From: Pseudomonadota bacterium
Lineage (GTDB): Bacteria > Myxococcota_A > Polyangia > Polyangiales > Polyangiaceae
DNA: 64,000 nt
Direction: 5' to 3'
NCBI GenBank assembly: GCA_023428245.1
Contig: JAEYYX010000069.1
Span: forward strand, 6,475-70,474
Shown: positions 8,831 through 17,126 of the stretch, piece after piece
How the letters are laid out: every line of letters starts with the position of its first letter
Position numbering within the stretch: the stretch's first letter is position 1
Notes under the pieces: model-generated
Databases searched by the model: none
What the model saw: only the letters and a program-made list of their open reading frames with translations
What the model was told of the DNA's origin: nothing
Made by a program: the position numbers and the translations under genes

Positions 8831-9477
8831 CGGAGCACCTCCCCGGTCTCGGCTTCGATCTTTTGGCGCAGGGCGGCGCGAGCGCGGTGGAGCCTGCTCT
8901 TGAGTGTGCCGATGGGAAGGTCTGCGATTTCCGCGACCTCCTCGTAGCTGAGCCCTTCAATGTCTCTCAGGATCACGAGCGTCCTATGGTCTTCGTCGAG
9001 GGAGTTCAGCGCTTCTTTGACGATGCGCTCAATCTGGCGGCCAACGGCTTGGTCTTCGGGCGCTGGCATCTCACCCGAGGTCACCCCGCTGGCCCCCTGG
9101 GCTTCGAACCCGAGCGACTCATCCAGCTCAGAGTGGTTCTTCTTCTGACGGCGCGCCAGATATTTGTTCTGGTTCTTCGAGAGGTTGACGGTGATGCGGA
9201 AGAGCCAGGTGCTGAGCTTCGAATCACCACGAAAATTCTCGATACTACGGAAGACTTGGACGAAAACTTCCTGGCAAAGGTCGCGTGCGTCCTCGGGGCT
9301 CCCGAGCATGCGGAAGGCCAGGCGATACACCTGAGCCTCATAGGTCAAAACCAGCTCATTGAAGGCTGCCTCGTCCCGCTTGCGAAGAAGCTGGACCAAT
9401 CGCGTTTCGGGGTGAGCCTTGCTGGTCAGCATCTCGGGCTCAACTTCCGACAACTCGAGCGGTGCTGAAGTTCCCAC
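8827..9477 (-). CDS. ECF (RpoE-type) RNA polymerase sigma factor
   Basis: A 216-residue sigma-70-family factor with only regions 2 and 4. Region 2 runs over about 38-105 (DARDLCQEVFVQVFRSIENF, then STWLFRITVNLSKN), and region 4 over about 150-205 (EVAEIADLPIGTLKSRLHRA). Between them is a 40-residue linker. It would direct polymerase to stress or envelope promoters. The GTG at 9477 has a weak AAGG upstream; a second in-frame start, ATG at 9432, would fit better if transcription starts from the GGAACTT element that overlaps the first start. It overlaps the small membrane protein gene by 4 bases. Three 33-base tandem units lie just upstream. Confidence 0.93.
   Translation of the reverse strand: MGTSAPLELSEVEPEMLTSKAHPETRLVQLLRKRDEAAFNELVLTYEAQVYRLAFRMLGSPEDARDLCQEVFVQVFRSIENFRGDSKLSTWLFRITVNLSKNQNKYLARRQKKNHSELDESLGFEAQGASGVTSGEMPAPEDQAVGRQIERIVKEALNSLDEDHRTLVILRDIEGLSYEEVAEIADLPIGTLKSRLHRARAALRQKIEAETGEVLR
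9446..9474 (-). promoter_or_regulatory. Candidate ECF-type autoregulatory promoter over the sigma-factor start
   Basis: Reading the minus strand, GGAACTT (9474-9468) is followed by 16 bases and then GTCGGA (9451-9446). GGAACTT is a perfect match to the -35 core of RpoE-type promoters and the spacing is right; GTCGGA is only a fair match to a -10. Transcription would start near 9439, a few bases before the in-frame ATG at 9432, giving a very short or leaderless mRNA. Self-activation by ECF factors is common. The motif could be chance because it lies within possible coding sequence. Confidence 0.4.
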
Positions 9478-9564
9478 GTCGCCTTGCAGCGACGCTCACA
9501 GGCGCTTTCGGTCGCCGCGTCTTGACGCTCAAAGATGCCCCCAGTCGCCGCGTTCTGGCGCTCA
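9478..9564. repeat. Three tandem 33-base units between smpB and the sigma gene
   Basis: A 21-base core of the form GTCGCCGCGTCTTGACGCTCA begins at 9478, 9511 and 9544, exactly 33 bases apart. The second and third copies differ at a few positions, and the first is more diverged. Each core contains a short inverted repeat (for example GTCGC/GCGAC in copy 1). The third core runs into the smpB stop codon at 9562-9564. The period equals 11 codons and also about three helical turns, so the units could be stacked protein-binding sites upstream of the sigma gene or a small slippage duplication. Confidence 0.7.
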
Positions 9565-10062
9565 CCGGTAGCCCTTCCTGCTCCTGTCGATCTCGGCGCG
9601 GGCTTCGCGCTCGGCGGTCTTCGTCTTGATGGCTTCGCGCTTGTCGCTCTTTTTCTTACCTCGTGCGACGGCGACCTCGAGCTTGGCGCGCCCGTTCTTA
9701 AAGTAGATCTTGGTCGGAACCAGGGTCATCCCCTCGCGCTCGACAGCCGCGCGCATCTGATCGATCTCTTTGCGGTTCAAGAGGAGCTTGCGGGGGCGGG
9801 TCTCGGAATGCGCGAAGGCGGCGTGCCGGAGCGGCTGGATGCGCATGTGCATGACCCAAGCCTCTCCGCGGCGATCGATATCCACGAAGGAGTCGATGAG
9901 GCTCGGCGCAGCGTCCCTCAGACTGCGCGCTTCGCTGCCCATGAGCGAAAGGCCCGCTTCGTAGCGATCGCCGAGCTCGTAGTCGAAGCTGGCGCGTCGG
10001 TTCTGGGCGAGCAGGCGATCTTGGCTCTTGTCGCCTTTTGACTTTGGTTTCTCCGCCGCCAT
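9562..10062 (-). CDS. smpB: SsrA-binding protein SmpB
   Basis: SmpB binds tmRNA and brings it to stalled ribosomes for trans-translation. The 166-residue product has the typical order: NRRASFDYEL (about 18-27), YEAGLSLMGSEARSLRD (about 31-47, equivalent to GTEVKSLR), MHMRI, and RKLLLNRKEI (about 84-93), with a Lys/Arg-rich C-terminal tail that enters the decoding centre. I chose the ATG at 10062 (MAAEKPKSKG) because conservation begins soon after and this gives the usual length; the frame is open further upstream. The gene is 52 bases downstream of the ABC gene on the same strand. No tmRNA gene (ssrA) was recognised in this window. Confidence 0.95.
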   Translation of the reverse strand: MAAEKPKSKGDKSQDRLLAQNRRASFDYELGDRYEAGLSLMGSEARSLRDAAPSLIDSFVDIDRRGEAWVMHMRIQPLRHAAFAHSETRPRKLLLNRKEIDQMRAAVEREGMTLVPTKIYFKNGRAKLEVAVARGKKKSDKREAIKTKTAEREARAEIDRSRKGYR

Positions 10063-10114
10063 GATTCGGAGCGCGAATATGCCACGTCTCGCGACGAAAA
10101 GCGCTCCGGAAATA

Positions 10115-11983
10115 TCAGGGGCTTTCGGCGCCTCCGAGCACTCCGAAATGAGCTCCGCCCGGTCCATGCAATGAGGTCGCCTGGGTGCTCAGCTTGTGGA
10201 GAGCGGCGTACAGGCCGCCACGGGCCACAAGTTCGGCGTGAGTGCCGCTCTCGGCGACGCGCCCTTTTTGGAGGACGACGATCCGATTGGCACTTTGGAT
10301 CGTGCTCAGGCGGTGGGCGACGATGAGCGCGGTGCGTCCTCGCACCAGAGCTCCGAGGGCCTTTTGCATGCGGGCTTCGGTGGCGCTGTCGACGCTGGCT
10401 GTTGCTTCATCGAGGATGAGAATGTCGGCGTCACGGTAGAGCGCACGAGCGAACGCGATCAGCTGACGCTCGCCGACAGAGAAGTTGACGCCTCCTGCGT
10501 CGACGCGGGTCTCGAGTCCACCCGGCCGCGGCAAGAAGACATCGAGCACGTCCATTTGCGCGAGCACGCCGCGCACCTTCGCGAGGTCGGGCGTTGTTCC
10601 TGCGGCGATGTTGTCGGCCAAGGTGCCCTCGAAGAGGAAGATGTCCTGAGGCACCACCGCGAAGCTGCGCCTGAGGTCGCCCTTGGGCAGGCTGCGGATG
10701 TCGCGGCCCCTGAGCTTGATGGTGCCGCTTTTCGTCTCATAGAGCCGTAGCAAGAGTGAGGTGATTGTGGTTTTGCCGGATCCGGTCGGTCCGACCAAGG
10801 CGATGACCTCGCCGTGTTCGGCGCGTAGGCTGACGTCGATGAGGACGTCTTGTTCGGGCTTGTAGCCGAAGGTGACGTGGGAAAACTCGATCTCGGGAGC
10901 GTCCGGCGTCGCCTTCCGGGTCAAAGGACGGATGATGGCGTCCCCTTCAGGAGCGTCCCGCTCTTCGACCTGAAACAGGGAAAAGACTCGCTCGGCGCCC
11001 GAGAGGGCGCTTTGGAGCAGGGTATACCGCTGCGCCAGCATGCTGATCGGCATGAAGAACTGGGTCAGGTAGGCGGAGATAGCAACGACGGTGCCGAAGC
11101 TTGCGGGCTGGTAGCCGAGCGCGACGATCAAGCTCGCCATGCTCATGGCGCTGACAGTGTCGATCGCGGCGTCTTGGATCGCGTCGTACTTGATCGAGCT
11201 CATGTTCGCGTTGCGGTACGCGACATTGATCTCGTCGAACTCTGCGGCTTTCTGGGCCTCGCGGCCGTACGCCTGGATGACCGAGATACCTGAGACCTGT
11301 TCGCTCATGTTGGCGTTCATGCGCGCGGTTTCAGCGCGGATGGTGCGGAACGCTTCCCGGGAGCGCCGGCGAATCAGCGCCACGAACAGCCCGATGAAGG
11401 GGACGAAGATGAACGCGCTGAGCGAGAGCTTGGCGTCTAGGGAGAGCATGAGCACGACCGCGCCGAATAGGCTCACCAAGTCACCGAGCGCGCTTAGGGC
11501 TCCAGAGCTGAAGAGCTCGAGGATGGCGTCGACGTCGTTGGTGACGCGGGTCACGAGGCGACCGATCGGTTGGCGGTCAAAGAAGCGGAGCGGAAGCCGC
11601 CCGAGAAAGGCGAAAATGGCCGAGCGCAGATCCGCCATCGAGCGCGCGCCGAGCATCTGCACGGAATAGATCTGAGCGAAGGAGACTCCCTGTTCGAGCA
11701 AGGTCACGAGCAGGAGGAGCGCTCCGCCCATCAGCATGACCTCGGGGTCGCGGGTGAGGATGGCGCGGTCGACGGCCTGCATCATGATGAGCGGCCGGAG
11801 CAGGGTGAAACCGGAGCCGAGGAAGATCGTGACGATCGAGATCGCGAGCCACTTTTTGTGAGGCTTGACGAAGGGCCACAGTCCAGCGAGAAGGATTCGA
11901 TCGGAGCCGACCTTCGAGAGCGTCTCGATGTGGTACTCGCGGAGCGTCGCCCGCGCCGCGTGATTCGGGAGAGGTCGGTTCAT
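10115..11983 (-). CDS. ABC exporter half-transporter with canonical ATPase site (MdlB-like)
   Basis: A 622-residue type IV ABC exporter subunit with a membrane domain of about six helices (35-330) and a nucleotide-binding domain (365-600). Seen motifs are Walker A GPTGSGKTT (398-406), Walker B ILILDE with catalytic Glu526, and switch His557 in VAHRLST. The signature is FSVGE (501-505), not LSGGQ. Its ATG overlaps the stop of the preceding half-transporter gene by 4 bases, so the two chains should be made together. The combination of a good Walker B and a changed signature is what one expects from one side of a heterodimeric exporter such as TM288 or MdlB. The substrate is unknown; lipid, peptide or drug are all possible. 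Confidence 0.93.
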   Translation of the reverse strand: MNRPLPNHAARATLREYHIETLSKVGSDRILLAGLWPFVKPHKKWLAISIVTIFLGSGFTLLRPLIMMQAVDRAILTRDPEVMLMGGALLLLVTLLEQGVSFAQIYSVQMLGARSMADLRSAIFAFLGRLPLRFFDRQPIGRLVTRVTNDVDAILELFSSGALSALGDLVSLFGAVVLMLSLDAKLSLSAFIFVPFIGLFVALIRRRSREAFRTIRAETARMNANMSEQVSGISVIQAYGREAQKAAEFDEINVAYRNANMSSIKYDAIQDAAIDTVSAMSMASLIVALGYQPASFGTVVAISAYLTQFFMPISMLAQRYTLLQSALSGAERVFSLFQVEERDAPEGDAIIRPLTRKATPDAPEIEFSHVTFGYKPEQDVLIDVSLRAEHGEVIALVGPTGSGKTTITSLLLRLYETKSGTIKLRGRDIRSLPKGDLRRSFAVVPQDIFLFEGTLADNIAAGTTPDLAKVRGVLAQMDVLDVFLPRPGGLETRVDAGGVNFSVGERQLIAFARALYRDADILILDEATASVDSATEARMQKALGALVRGRTALIVAHRLSTIQSANRIVVLQKGRVAESGTHAELVARGGLYAALHKLSTQATSLHGPGGAHFGVLGGAESP

Positions 11984-13794
11984 GGGCTCACCGGGGCAGG
12001 GGCAGCGGGAATTTCGAGTTCAGCGAGGCGAGCGAGCTCTCCTTCGAGTCGTTGTTCTCGTGCGAAGCCAGCGTAAATTCCCCCTCGGACGAGGAGCTCG
12101 GCGTGGGTGCCGCTTTCGACGATCTGTCCGTCGTCGAGAACTAAGATGCGGTCGCAGCGCTCGGCGGCGACGACGCGGTGGGTGATCAGGATCACACCTC
12201 GTTCGGCGCGCTGTTCGTCGATGGCTTCGAGAATGCCGCGTTCGGTCTTGGCGTCGACGGCGCTCAGCGGATCGTCGAGCACGAGGATCTGGGGCCCGAG
12301 CACGAAGGCGGCACCGAGCGCAACTCGCTGTTTTTGGCCTCCGGAGAGCTGTACACCACGCTCTCCGACGACAGTGTCGAGGCCATCTGGGAGCGACAAG
12401 AGCTCGTCGAGGACGTGGGCCCTTCGAGCCGCCTCCTTCACGATCCTCTCCTTCTCTCTCGGATCGACTTCTTCGAGAGCGAGCGCGATGTTCTCGGCGG
12501 CGGTAGTCGAGAACAGGAAGGGGTCCTGCTGTGCGTAGCCGATGGCTTTGCGCACAGTGCGAAGGGGCAGATCGCAGACGTCGAGCCCGTCTAAGAACAC
12601 CGCGCCACGAGGGGTCGAGAGCAGCCGTGGCAGAAGCCGCGCGAGGCTCGACTTGCCACAGCCGGTCTTGCCGACGATGGCGAGGCTGGTTCCGACCGGG
12701 AGCTCAAAGCTCACGTCGCGCAGGATGGGACGCTCACCAATCGAGTAGGAAAGGTGCCTGACAGACAAGCTGCCTCTCACCTCGGAGGGGGTGGGCAAGG
12801 GGCCGTCCTCGATGTCCGGCTGAGTCGCGAAGATTTCGCTCAGACGGCTGTAGGCGGCGCGGCCGCGTTGCACGAGGCCGACCAAGAAGCCAAGCGCCAT
12901 GAGCGGCCAGGTGAGCCTGCCGAGCGCGCGGAAGAAGGCGAGGAATCCACCGCCGTCGATCTCTCCGCGCACGAGGAGGATGCCCCCGTACCAGAACACG
13001 ACCAAGAGACCGATCGAGGTGATGCCCTGCATGACCGGGCCCATCGAACCGCGCACGCGGGCGAGATCGAGACTCTTCTCGAGGTAATCGCTATTGACCT
13101 CTTCGAAGCGAGCCGTTTGGTCCGCTTCGAGATCGAAGGCGCGGACGACGCGAGCGCCACTGATGCTGGTTTGGACCATGGCGCTCATTTTTCCGAGCGC
13201 GTCCTGGTTGCTCTTTTGACGTCCGTAGAGGTTCAAGGAGAAGCGGCGCGTCACATAAAAAAGGAGCGGGATGGGCGACATCGCCGCCAGCGTGAGCGGC
13301 ACGGAGATCGAGAGAGTGACGGCAGCCGCGCTCACCAAAGCAAACACCGTATTGACCGCGTTCATAGCGCCGAAGCCGAGCAAGAGGCGCACATGAGTCA
13401 GGTCGTTGGTCGCTCGGCTCATCACCTCGCCGACAGGCATGCGCTGGAAAAAGCTCGGGCCGAGTCTGTGAATATGACCGAGCAGAGCGGTCCTGAGCTC
13501 ATACTCGGAGATCCGACCGGCGTTGAAGACGACGACGCGGGACAAGACCCGGATGCCGAAGGCCACCAGGGAAACGCCGGCGAGCCAGATCCCGATCTCG
13601 AGCGCGGCGGAGCTCTCTCCGTCGGTCGCGAGGTTGATCGCGTGGGCCAGGCGGGTGTCGAACCAGTACTGAGAGTATTGGTAGAAAGCGAGCAAGAGGA
13701 GCCCGACCAAATAGCGCGGGATATTACGGCGCATTTGCCCGGTCAGGGTCACCGGGATCGATTCGGTCCCGGGCGAGGGAACGGCGGTAGTCAC
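11980..13794 (-). CDS. ABC exporter half-transporter with degenerate Walker B (MdlA-like)
   Basis: The partner of the downstream half-transporter, 604 residues from a GTG at 13794. I chose this start because it lies 8 bases after the stop of the Omp85 gene; ATG 13734 (MRRNIPRYLV) is the alternative, and the frame open further upstream runs inside the Omp85 gene. The membrane domain covers about 20-320 and the nucleotide-binding domain 340-600. Motifs are Walker A GKTGCGKSS (375-383), signature LSGGQ (483-487), and Walker B ILVLDD, where Asp508 replaces the catalytic Glu; His539 is kept. So the good signature is here while the good Walker B is on the partner: one competent and one degenerate ATP site per heterodimer. 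Confidence 0.92.
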   Translation of the reverse strand: MTTAVPSPGTESIPVTLTGQMRRNIPRYLVGLLLLAFYQYSQYWFDTRLAHAINLATDGESSAALEIGIWLAGVSLVAFGIRVLSRVVVFNAGRISEYELRTALLGHIHRLGPSFFQRMPVGEVMSRATNDLTHVRLLLGFGAMNAVNTVFALVSAAAVTLSISVPLTLAAMSPIPLLFYVTRRFSLNLYGRQKSNQDALGKMSAMVQTSISGARVVRAFDLEADQTARFEEVNSDYLEKSLDLARVRGSMGPVMQGITSIGLLVVFWYGGILLVRGEIDGGGFLAFFRALGRLTWPLMALGFLVGLVQRGRAAYSRLSEIFATQPDIEDGPLPTPSEVRGSLSVRHLSYSIGERPILRDVSFELPVGTSLAIVGKTGCGKSSLARLLPRLLSTPRGAVFLDGLDVCDLPLRTVRKAIGYAQQDPFLFSTTAAENIALALEEVDPREKERIVKEAARRAHVLDELLSLPDGLDTVVGERGVQLSGGQKQRVALGAAFVLGPQILVLDDPLSAVDAKTERGILEAIDEQRAERGVILITHRVVAAERCDRILVLDDGQIVESGTHAELLVRGGIYAGFAREQRLEGELARLAELEIPAAPAPVSP

Positions 13795-13802
13795 GGGTTT
13801 TC

Positions 13803-16800
13803 TCAGAAGTAGCCGATGCTGAAGCTGAATGCCCCCAGGTCCTCCCAGGACCTTTGGCGGGGACGATCGGGGAAGAGGGTGTCGAGCACGCGATCCACGT
13901 TGAACCCGTAGTCGAAGACGAGGGGCCCGATGGGCGTCTGATAGCGCAATCCGGTCCCGACGGCATAGCGCATCGCAAAGAGGTCGAATGCGGCGCGATC
14001 CACCCAAAGATTTCCGGCGTCGAGGAAGATCGCTGTCTCCAGGTTGCGCGCGATGGGAATGCGCAGCTCGAGACGCGGGTTCCAAAGCAGGTCGCCGCCC
14101 CGGAGGACGACCTCATTGATAGTGAGACCAGAATCCGGGTCCAAGAGGAGCTCGGCGACGTCCTGGGGCACCATCGAGTCCTGGGTGAAGCCGCGGATCG
14201 TCTCGACCCCGCCCATGAAAAAGAGCCGGTCGGGGTAAGTGCGCGAGTCTTGATCGAGGTGTTGGATCATCCCGGCGCGGAGCCCGAAGGCCATGACGAG
14301 CCCCGAGTCTCCGAGCGGGACATAGCCGCCGAAACGTCCACTCAAGCGCAAGAGCTCGCTGCAAGTTGGGTCGAAAGGACTCGCGGCGCCGCCCGTGCAG
14401 TTGTCGGTGCCTTCGGTCGGAACGGCAGTCACGTGCTCGACGCCGAGGGAGAGAATGGTCCCGCGAGTGGGGCCGAGCGCGCGGTCGCGTCGATCCCAGG
14501 TCCCGGCCAGCTCTTGAGCGAAGGCGATACTCTCACCCTCAGGCACTCGGATGTTCGGGTTGTCGCGGATGATCTCTTCGAGATCTTCGAGATCGCCGGT
14601 GAGCGCGAGCAGCGAGACGTCGTTACGTTCGATGGAGGCGCGCAAGCTGTAGGTGAACACACGGCTCGGTCGGTAGAGAAGTCGCGGCTGGAGCGCGTCG
14701 CGGGTGATCGAGTAGTCGCGCTGATTGTCGCGGAAATCGAGCGCCTCGAGCTCGAAGCGGAACCGAGGGCCGAGTCCCGTCTCTGGAAGCGAGAGCGAGA
14801 TGCTGTTGCGGCGTTCAAGCAGCTCGGCGAGATCGAGCGCTTCGTAACGGGCTCTGACGTCGGACTCGACGATCAGAAAGGGTGGCCTAAGGCCGAGCTG
14901 TGAGCGAAGGACGAGCTGGATGGCGCGGCCGCCGATGTTTCTGTGCCCGTATTCGAAGCCGATGCGGAAGCCGTCGCCTGTCGAGAACCCTCCCTTGATG
15001 TCGAGGTATTGGGGCATGCGCTCGCTGACCGAGACGACGACGACTTTCTCCCGCGCCGGGACGCGGGGATCTTCGAGGCCGACCGCGACGCTGGTGAAGA
15101 CACCGAGGGCTTCGATCTGGTCTTGGGTCGAGCGGATCCAGCTTCTCCTGTAGAAGGCGCCCGGCTTGAGCGTGATCCGCTTGCGGATGAGCTCCGCGTG
15201 GGTTCGCGTTGCGCCCTGGATCACGATGCGCGAAACGCGGACCTGCTTGCGCTCGGCGACGACGACCTGGAGTCTCGCGCGCGTCCCGTCCCGAGAGAGT
15301 TCGATCGAGCTCTCGATATCGGCGAAGGCGAAGCCTTCCTCGAGATAGAGATCGCGGAGGCGTGCGACGGCGCGCTCGACCTCGGAGCGACCGAGCGGCG
15401 CGTTCTTTTCGAGGCCGAGCGCTTCTTCGACCCTCTGGCGGGTGAAGTGCTCGTTGCCCGAGATGGCGATCTCGTAGAGATAGGCGCGAGGGCCCGGGAT
15501 GATCGGGAGCGACAGGAGCGCCTCCGTCTCACAGCGCACGCGGGGGCCCGGCACACAGGTCAGAATCTCCGCAGTTTCTGGCTGTTTCGGTGCGTCGCAG
15601 CTCGCCTCGGGCAGCGGGCGGGAGCCCGAGGTCCTGCACGCGCCGGGTTGTGTACCAGGAAGGCATGCACGCCGCGAAAGCGTCACAGGCCCGACTCGCG
15701 CGCTCAGGTAGCCCTCAGATTGGAGCAGCGAGCGCAGATGTTCGCTCACTTTGTCGTAGGCGTCCCGCGAGTAGCTCGTGTAGGGAGCTGCGCGCAGAGG
15801 GTTCGGCTCGGAGCTCAAGCGTCCCGTGAGCTCCCGATCGATGCTCCCGGGGTGGACGGCGCTCAGGATGTCCGGCTCCGGAAATTGTTCCCGAAGGACG
15901 CCATCGATCTCGTTTTCGATCTGGCGCTCGGTCTTGATCCCTTCGAGACACGGAAAGCGCCGGGCGACGACGGTGACCCTCTCGCCTTCGCTCACGCGCA
16001 CGTAGAGAGTGCTCTCGAGGCCCGTTTTCGAGTCGAAGCGCCGGGAGCTCGTGCGCACGTCGAAGAAGCCATGTTTCGCATAAAAATCCCGAATCTCGCT
16101 TTCGAGCAGGTCGAGGGAAGCCTGGCCCTTATCGGCCAAGTCGACCATGTCGATGAGGGTCTTTGCGTCGAAGGTTCGGTTCCCCTCGATGTGGACCTTG
16201 AAGCGGGGCCCCGGCCAGAGCATGACAGAAACCACACGCCCGGGCTGTGCTTCGACCTCGACGCGGGCCTCGTAGAAGCCGGCCGTTCGGAGTTTTTTCT
16301 CGAGCTCTTGGCGCGCTTCGGTGAGCGCTTCCTGATCGAGAGTATCGCCTCTTCGCAGCGAAAAATTGCGGACGAGACTGCCAAGGGCCGGGTGATTGGC
16401 TTCTCCGTCCACGCGCGCCATGATTCTCTCGATCCGATCGGGCTCGCCTGCTTCGACCTGGACTCGGAGCACGACCTGCATCGGATCGTCGGTTGGCTCG
16501 GTGCGCGCTGTGATCTGAGCGCTGCCGAACCCGATCCGCTCGTGGGCGGAACGGAGCGACTCGAGCCCTGCTGTGAGACTTCGGCTCGTCACCTCATCGC
16601 CGTCCTTGAGTCCGAAACTCTGGAGTGACCCGGAGCTATCAAGGCGCGAGCCTTTGATGTCGACGGTGCTCACGATGCGACGCGGCTCGGCCCAAACGAC
16701 CAGTGCGATACCCTCGGACGAAATTTGATACTCGGCGCGTACTTCGGCGAAACGTCCTGTTTGGGTGAGCTCGAGGATGGCGCGGCGAGCCGTCTCGCCG

Positions 16801-17030
16801 GTGGACAGGTCGCCTGGTTGGACGCTGCGCAAGGTGAGACGCTCCGGCCAGAGAGGCCCGAGCGTCTCCGCATGAACGGCGCTGATGGGGCGGCCTTCGA
16901 GGACCTCATCCTGGGCCATGGGCTCGAGTTCGAGGCGTGTCTCGGGTCGCGCTGGAGGAGTCATTGAGAGGAGCGCGAGGGCAAGAGCGGTTCCCAGGTG
17001 CGCCGCGCGCCTGGGGCGAAGCCGGGTCAC
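13803..17030 (-). CDS. Large Omp85 family outer-membrane protein (BamA/TamA type) with Cys-rich insert
   Basis: An outer-membrane beta-barrel insertase or translocase, 1075 residues from the GTG at 17030. That start is chosen because it is followed at once by a signal peptide (Arg-rich, then LGTALALALLS, then Ala-rich site) and has AGGA just upstream. Several POTRA-like repeats fill about 60-660 (for example FKVHIEGNRTFDAKTLIDMV and YEIAISGNEHFTRQRVEEAL). The barrel follows from about 670, with the lid-loop motif IRGF near 945 and a C-terminal Phe. It is some 250 residues longer than usual BamA. An insert near 440-500 carries five or more Cys, rare in periplasmic domains. The heterodimeric ABC exporter follows 8 bases later. 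TamA-like or a second BamA are both possible. Confidence 0.9.
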   Translation of the reverse strand: MTRLRPRRAAHLGTALALALLSMTPPARPETRLELEPMAQDEVLEGRPISAVHAETLGPLWPERLTLRSVQPGDLSTGETARRAILELTQTGRFAEVRAEYQISSEGIALVVWAEPRRIVSTVDIKGSRLDSSGSLQSFGLKDGDEVTSRSLTAGLESLRSAHERIGFGSAQITARTEPTDDPMQVVLRVQVEAGEPDRIERIMARVDGEANHPALGSLVRNFSLRRGDTLDQEALTEARQELEKKLRTAGFYEARVEVEAQPGRVVSVMLWPGPRFKVHIEGNRTFDAKTLIDMVDLADKGQASLDLLESEIRDFYAKHGFFDVRTSSRRFDSKTGLESTLYVRVSEGERVTVVARRFPCLEGIKTERQIENEIDGVLREQFPEPDILSAVHPGSIDRELTGRLSSEPNPLRAAPYTSYSRDAYDKVSEHLRSLLQSEGYLSARVGPVTLSRRACLPGTQPGACRTSGSRPLPEASCDAPKQPETAEILTCVPGPRVRCETEALLSLPIIPGPRAYLYEIAISGNEHFTRQRVEEALGLEKNAPLGRSEVERAVARLRDLYLEEGFAFADIESSIELSRDGTRARLQVVVAERKQVRVSRIVIQGATRTHAELIRKRITLKPGAFYRRSWIRSTQDQIEALGVFTSVAVGLEDPRVPAREKVVVVSVSERMPQYLDIKGGFSTGDGFRIGFEYGHRNIGGRAIQLVLRSQLGLRPPFLIVESDVRARYEALDLAELLERRNSISLSLPETGLGPRFRFELEALDFRDNQRDYSITRDALQPRLLYRPSRVFTYSLRASIERNDVSLLALTGDLEDLEEIIRDNPNIRVPEGESIAFAQELAGTWDRRDRALGPTRGTILSLGVEHVTAVPTEGTDNCTGGAASPFDPTCSELLRLSGRFGGYVPLGDSGLVMAFGLRAGMIQHLDQDSRTYPDRLFFMGGVETIRGFTQDSMVPQDVAELLLDPDSGLTINEVVLRGGDLLWNPRLELRIPIARNLETAIFLDAGNLWVDRAAFDLFAMRYAVGTGLRYQTPIGPLVFDYGFNVDRVLDTLFPDRPRQRSWEDLGAFSFSIGYF

Positions 17031-17126
17031 ACAGTTCCTGGCGCGTGCAAGCGAGCTGCCTCGTCCTGGAAGAGCCGGAAGAGCTCCATCCCCCAAACCT
17101 TTTGCCACCTTGACGGCCCTGTCGTA

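Noticed and set aside
9478..9564. Three direct repeats as a CRISPR array
   Set aside because: The units are contiguous with only 12 bases between 21-base cores and no true spacers, and no cas gene is near.
12754..13812. A 352-codon plus-strand frame opposite the ABC gene
   Set aside because: Rich in Glu, His and Gly and antisense to conserved ABC exporter motifs, so an opposite-strand artefact.
14943..16628. A 561-codon open frame on the plus strand inside the Omp85 gene
   Set aside because: It is antisense to a gene with clear domain structure, has no ribosome site and a biased composition expected of GC-rich opposite-strand frames.
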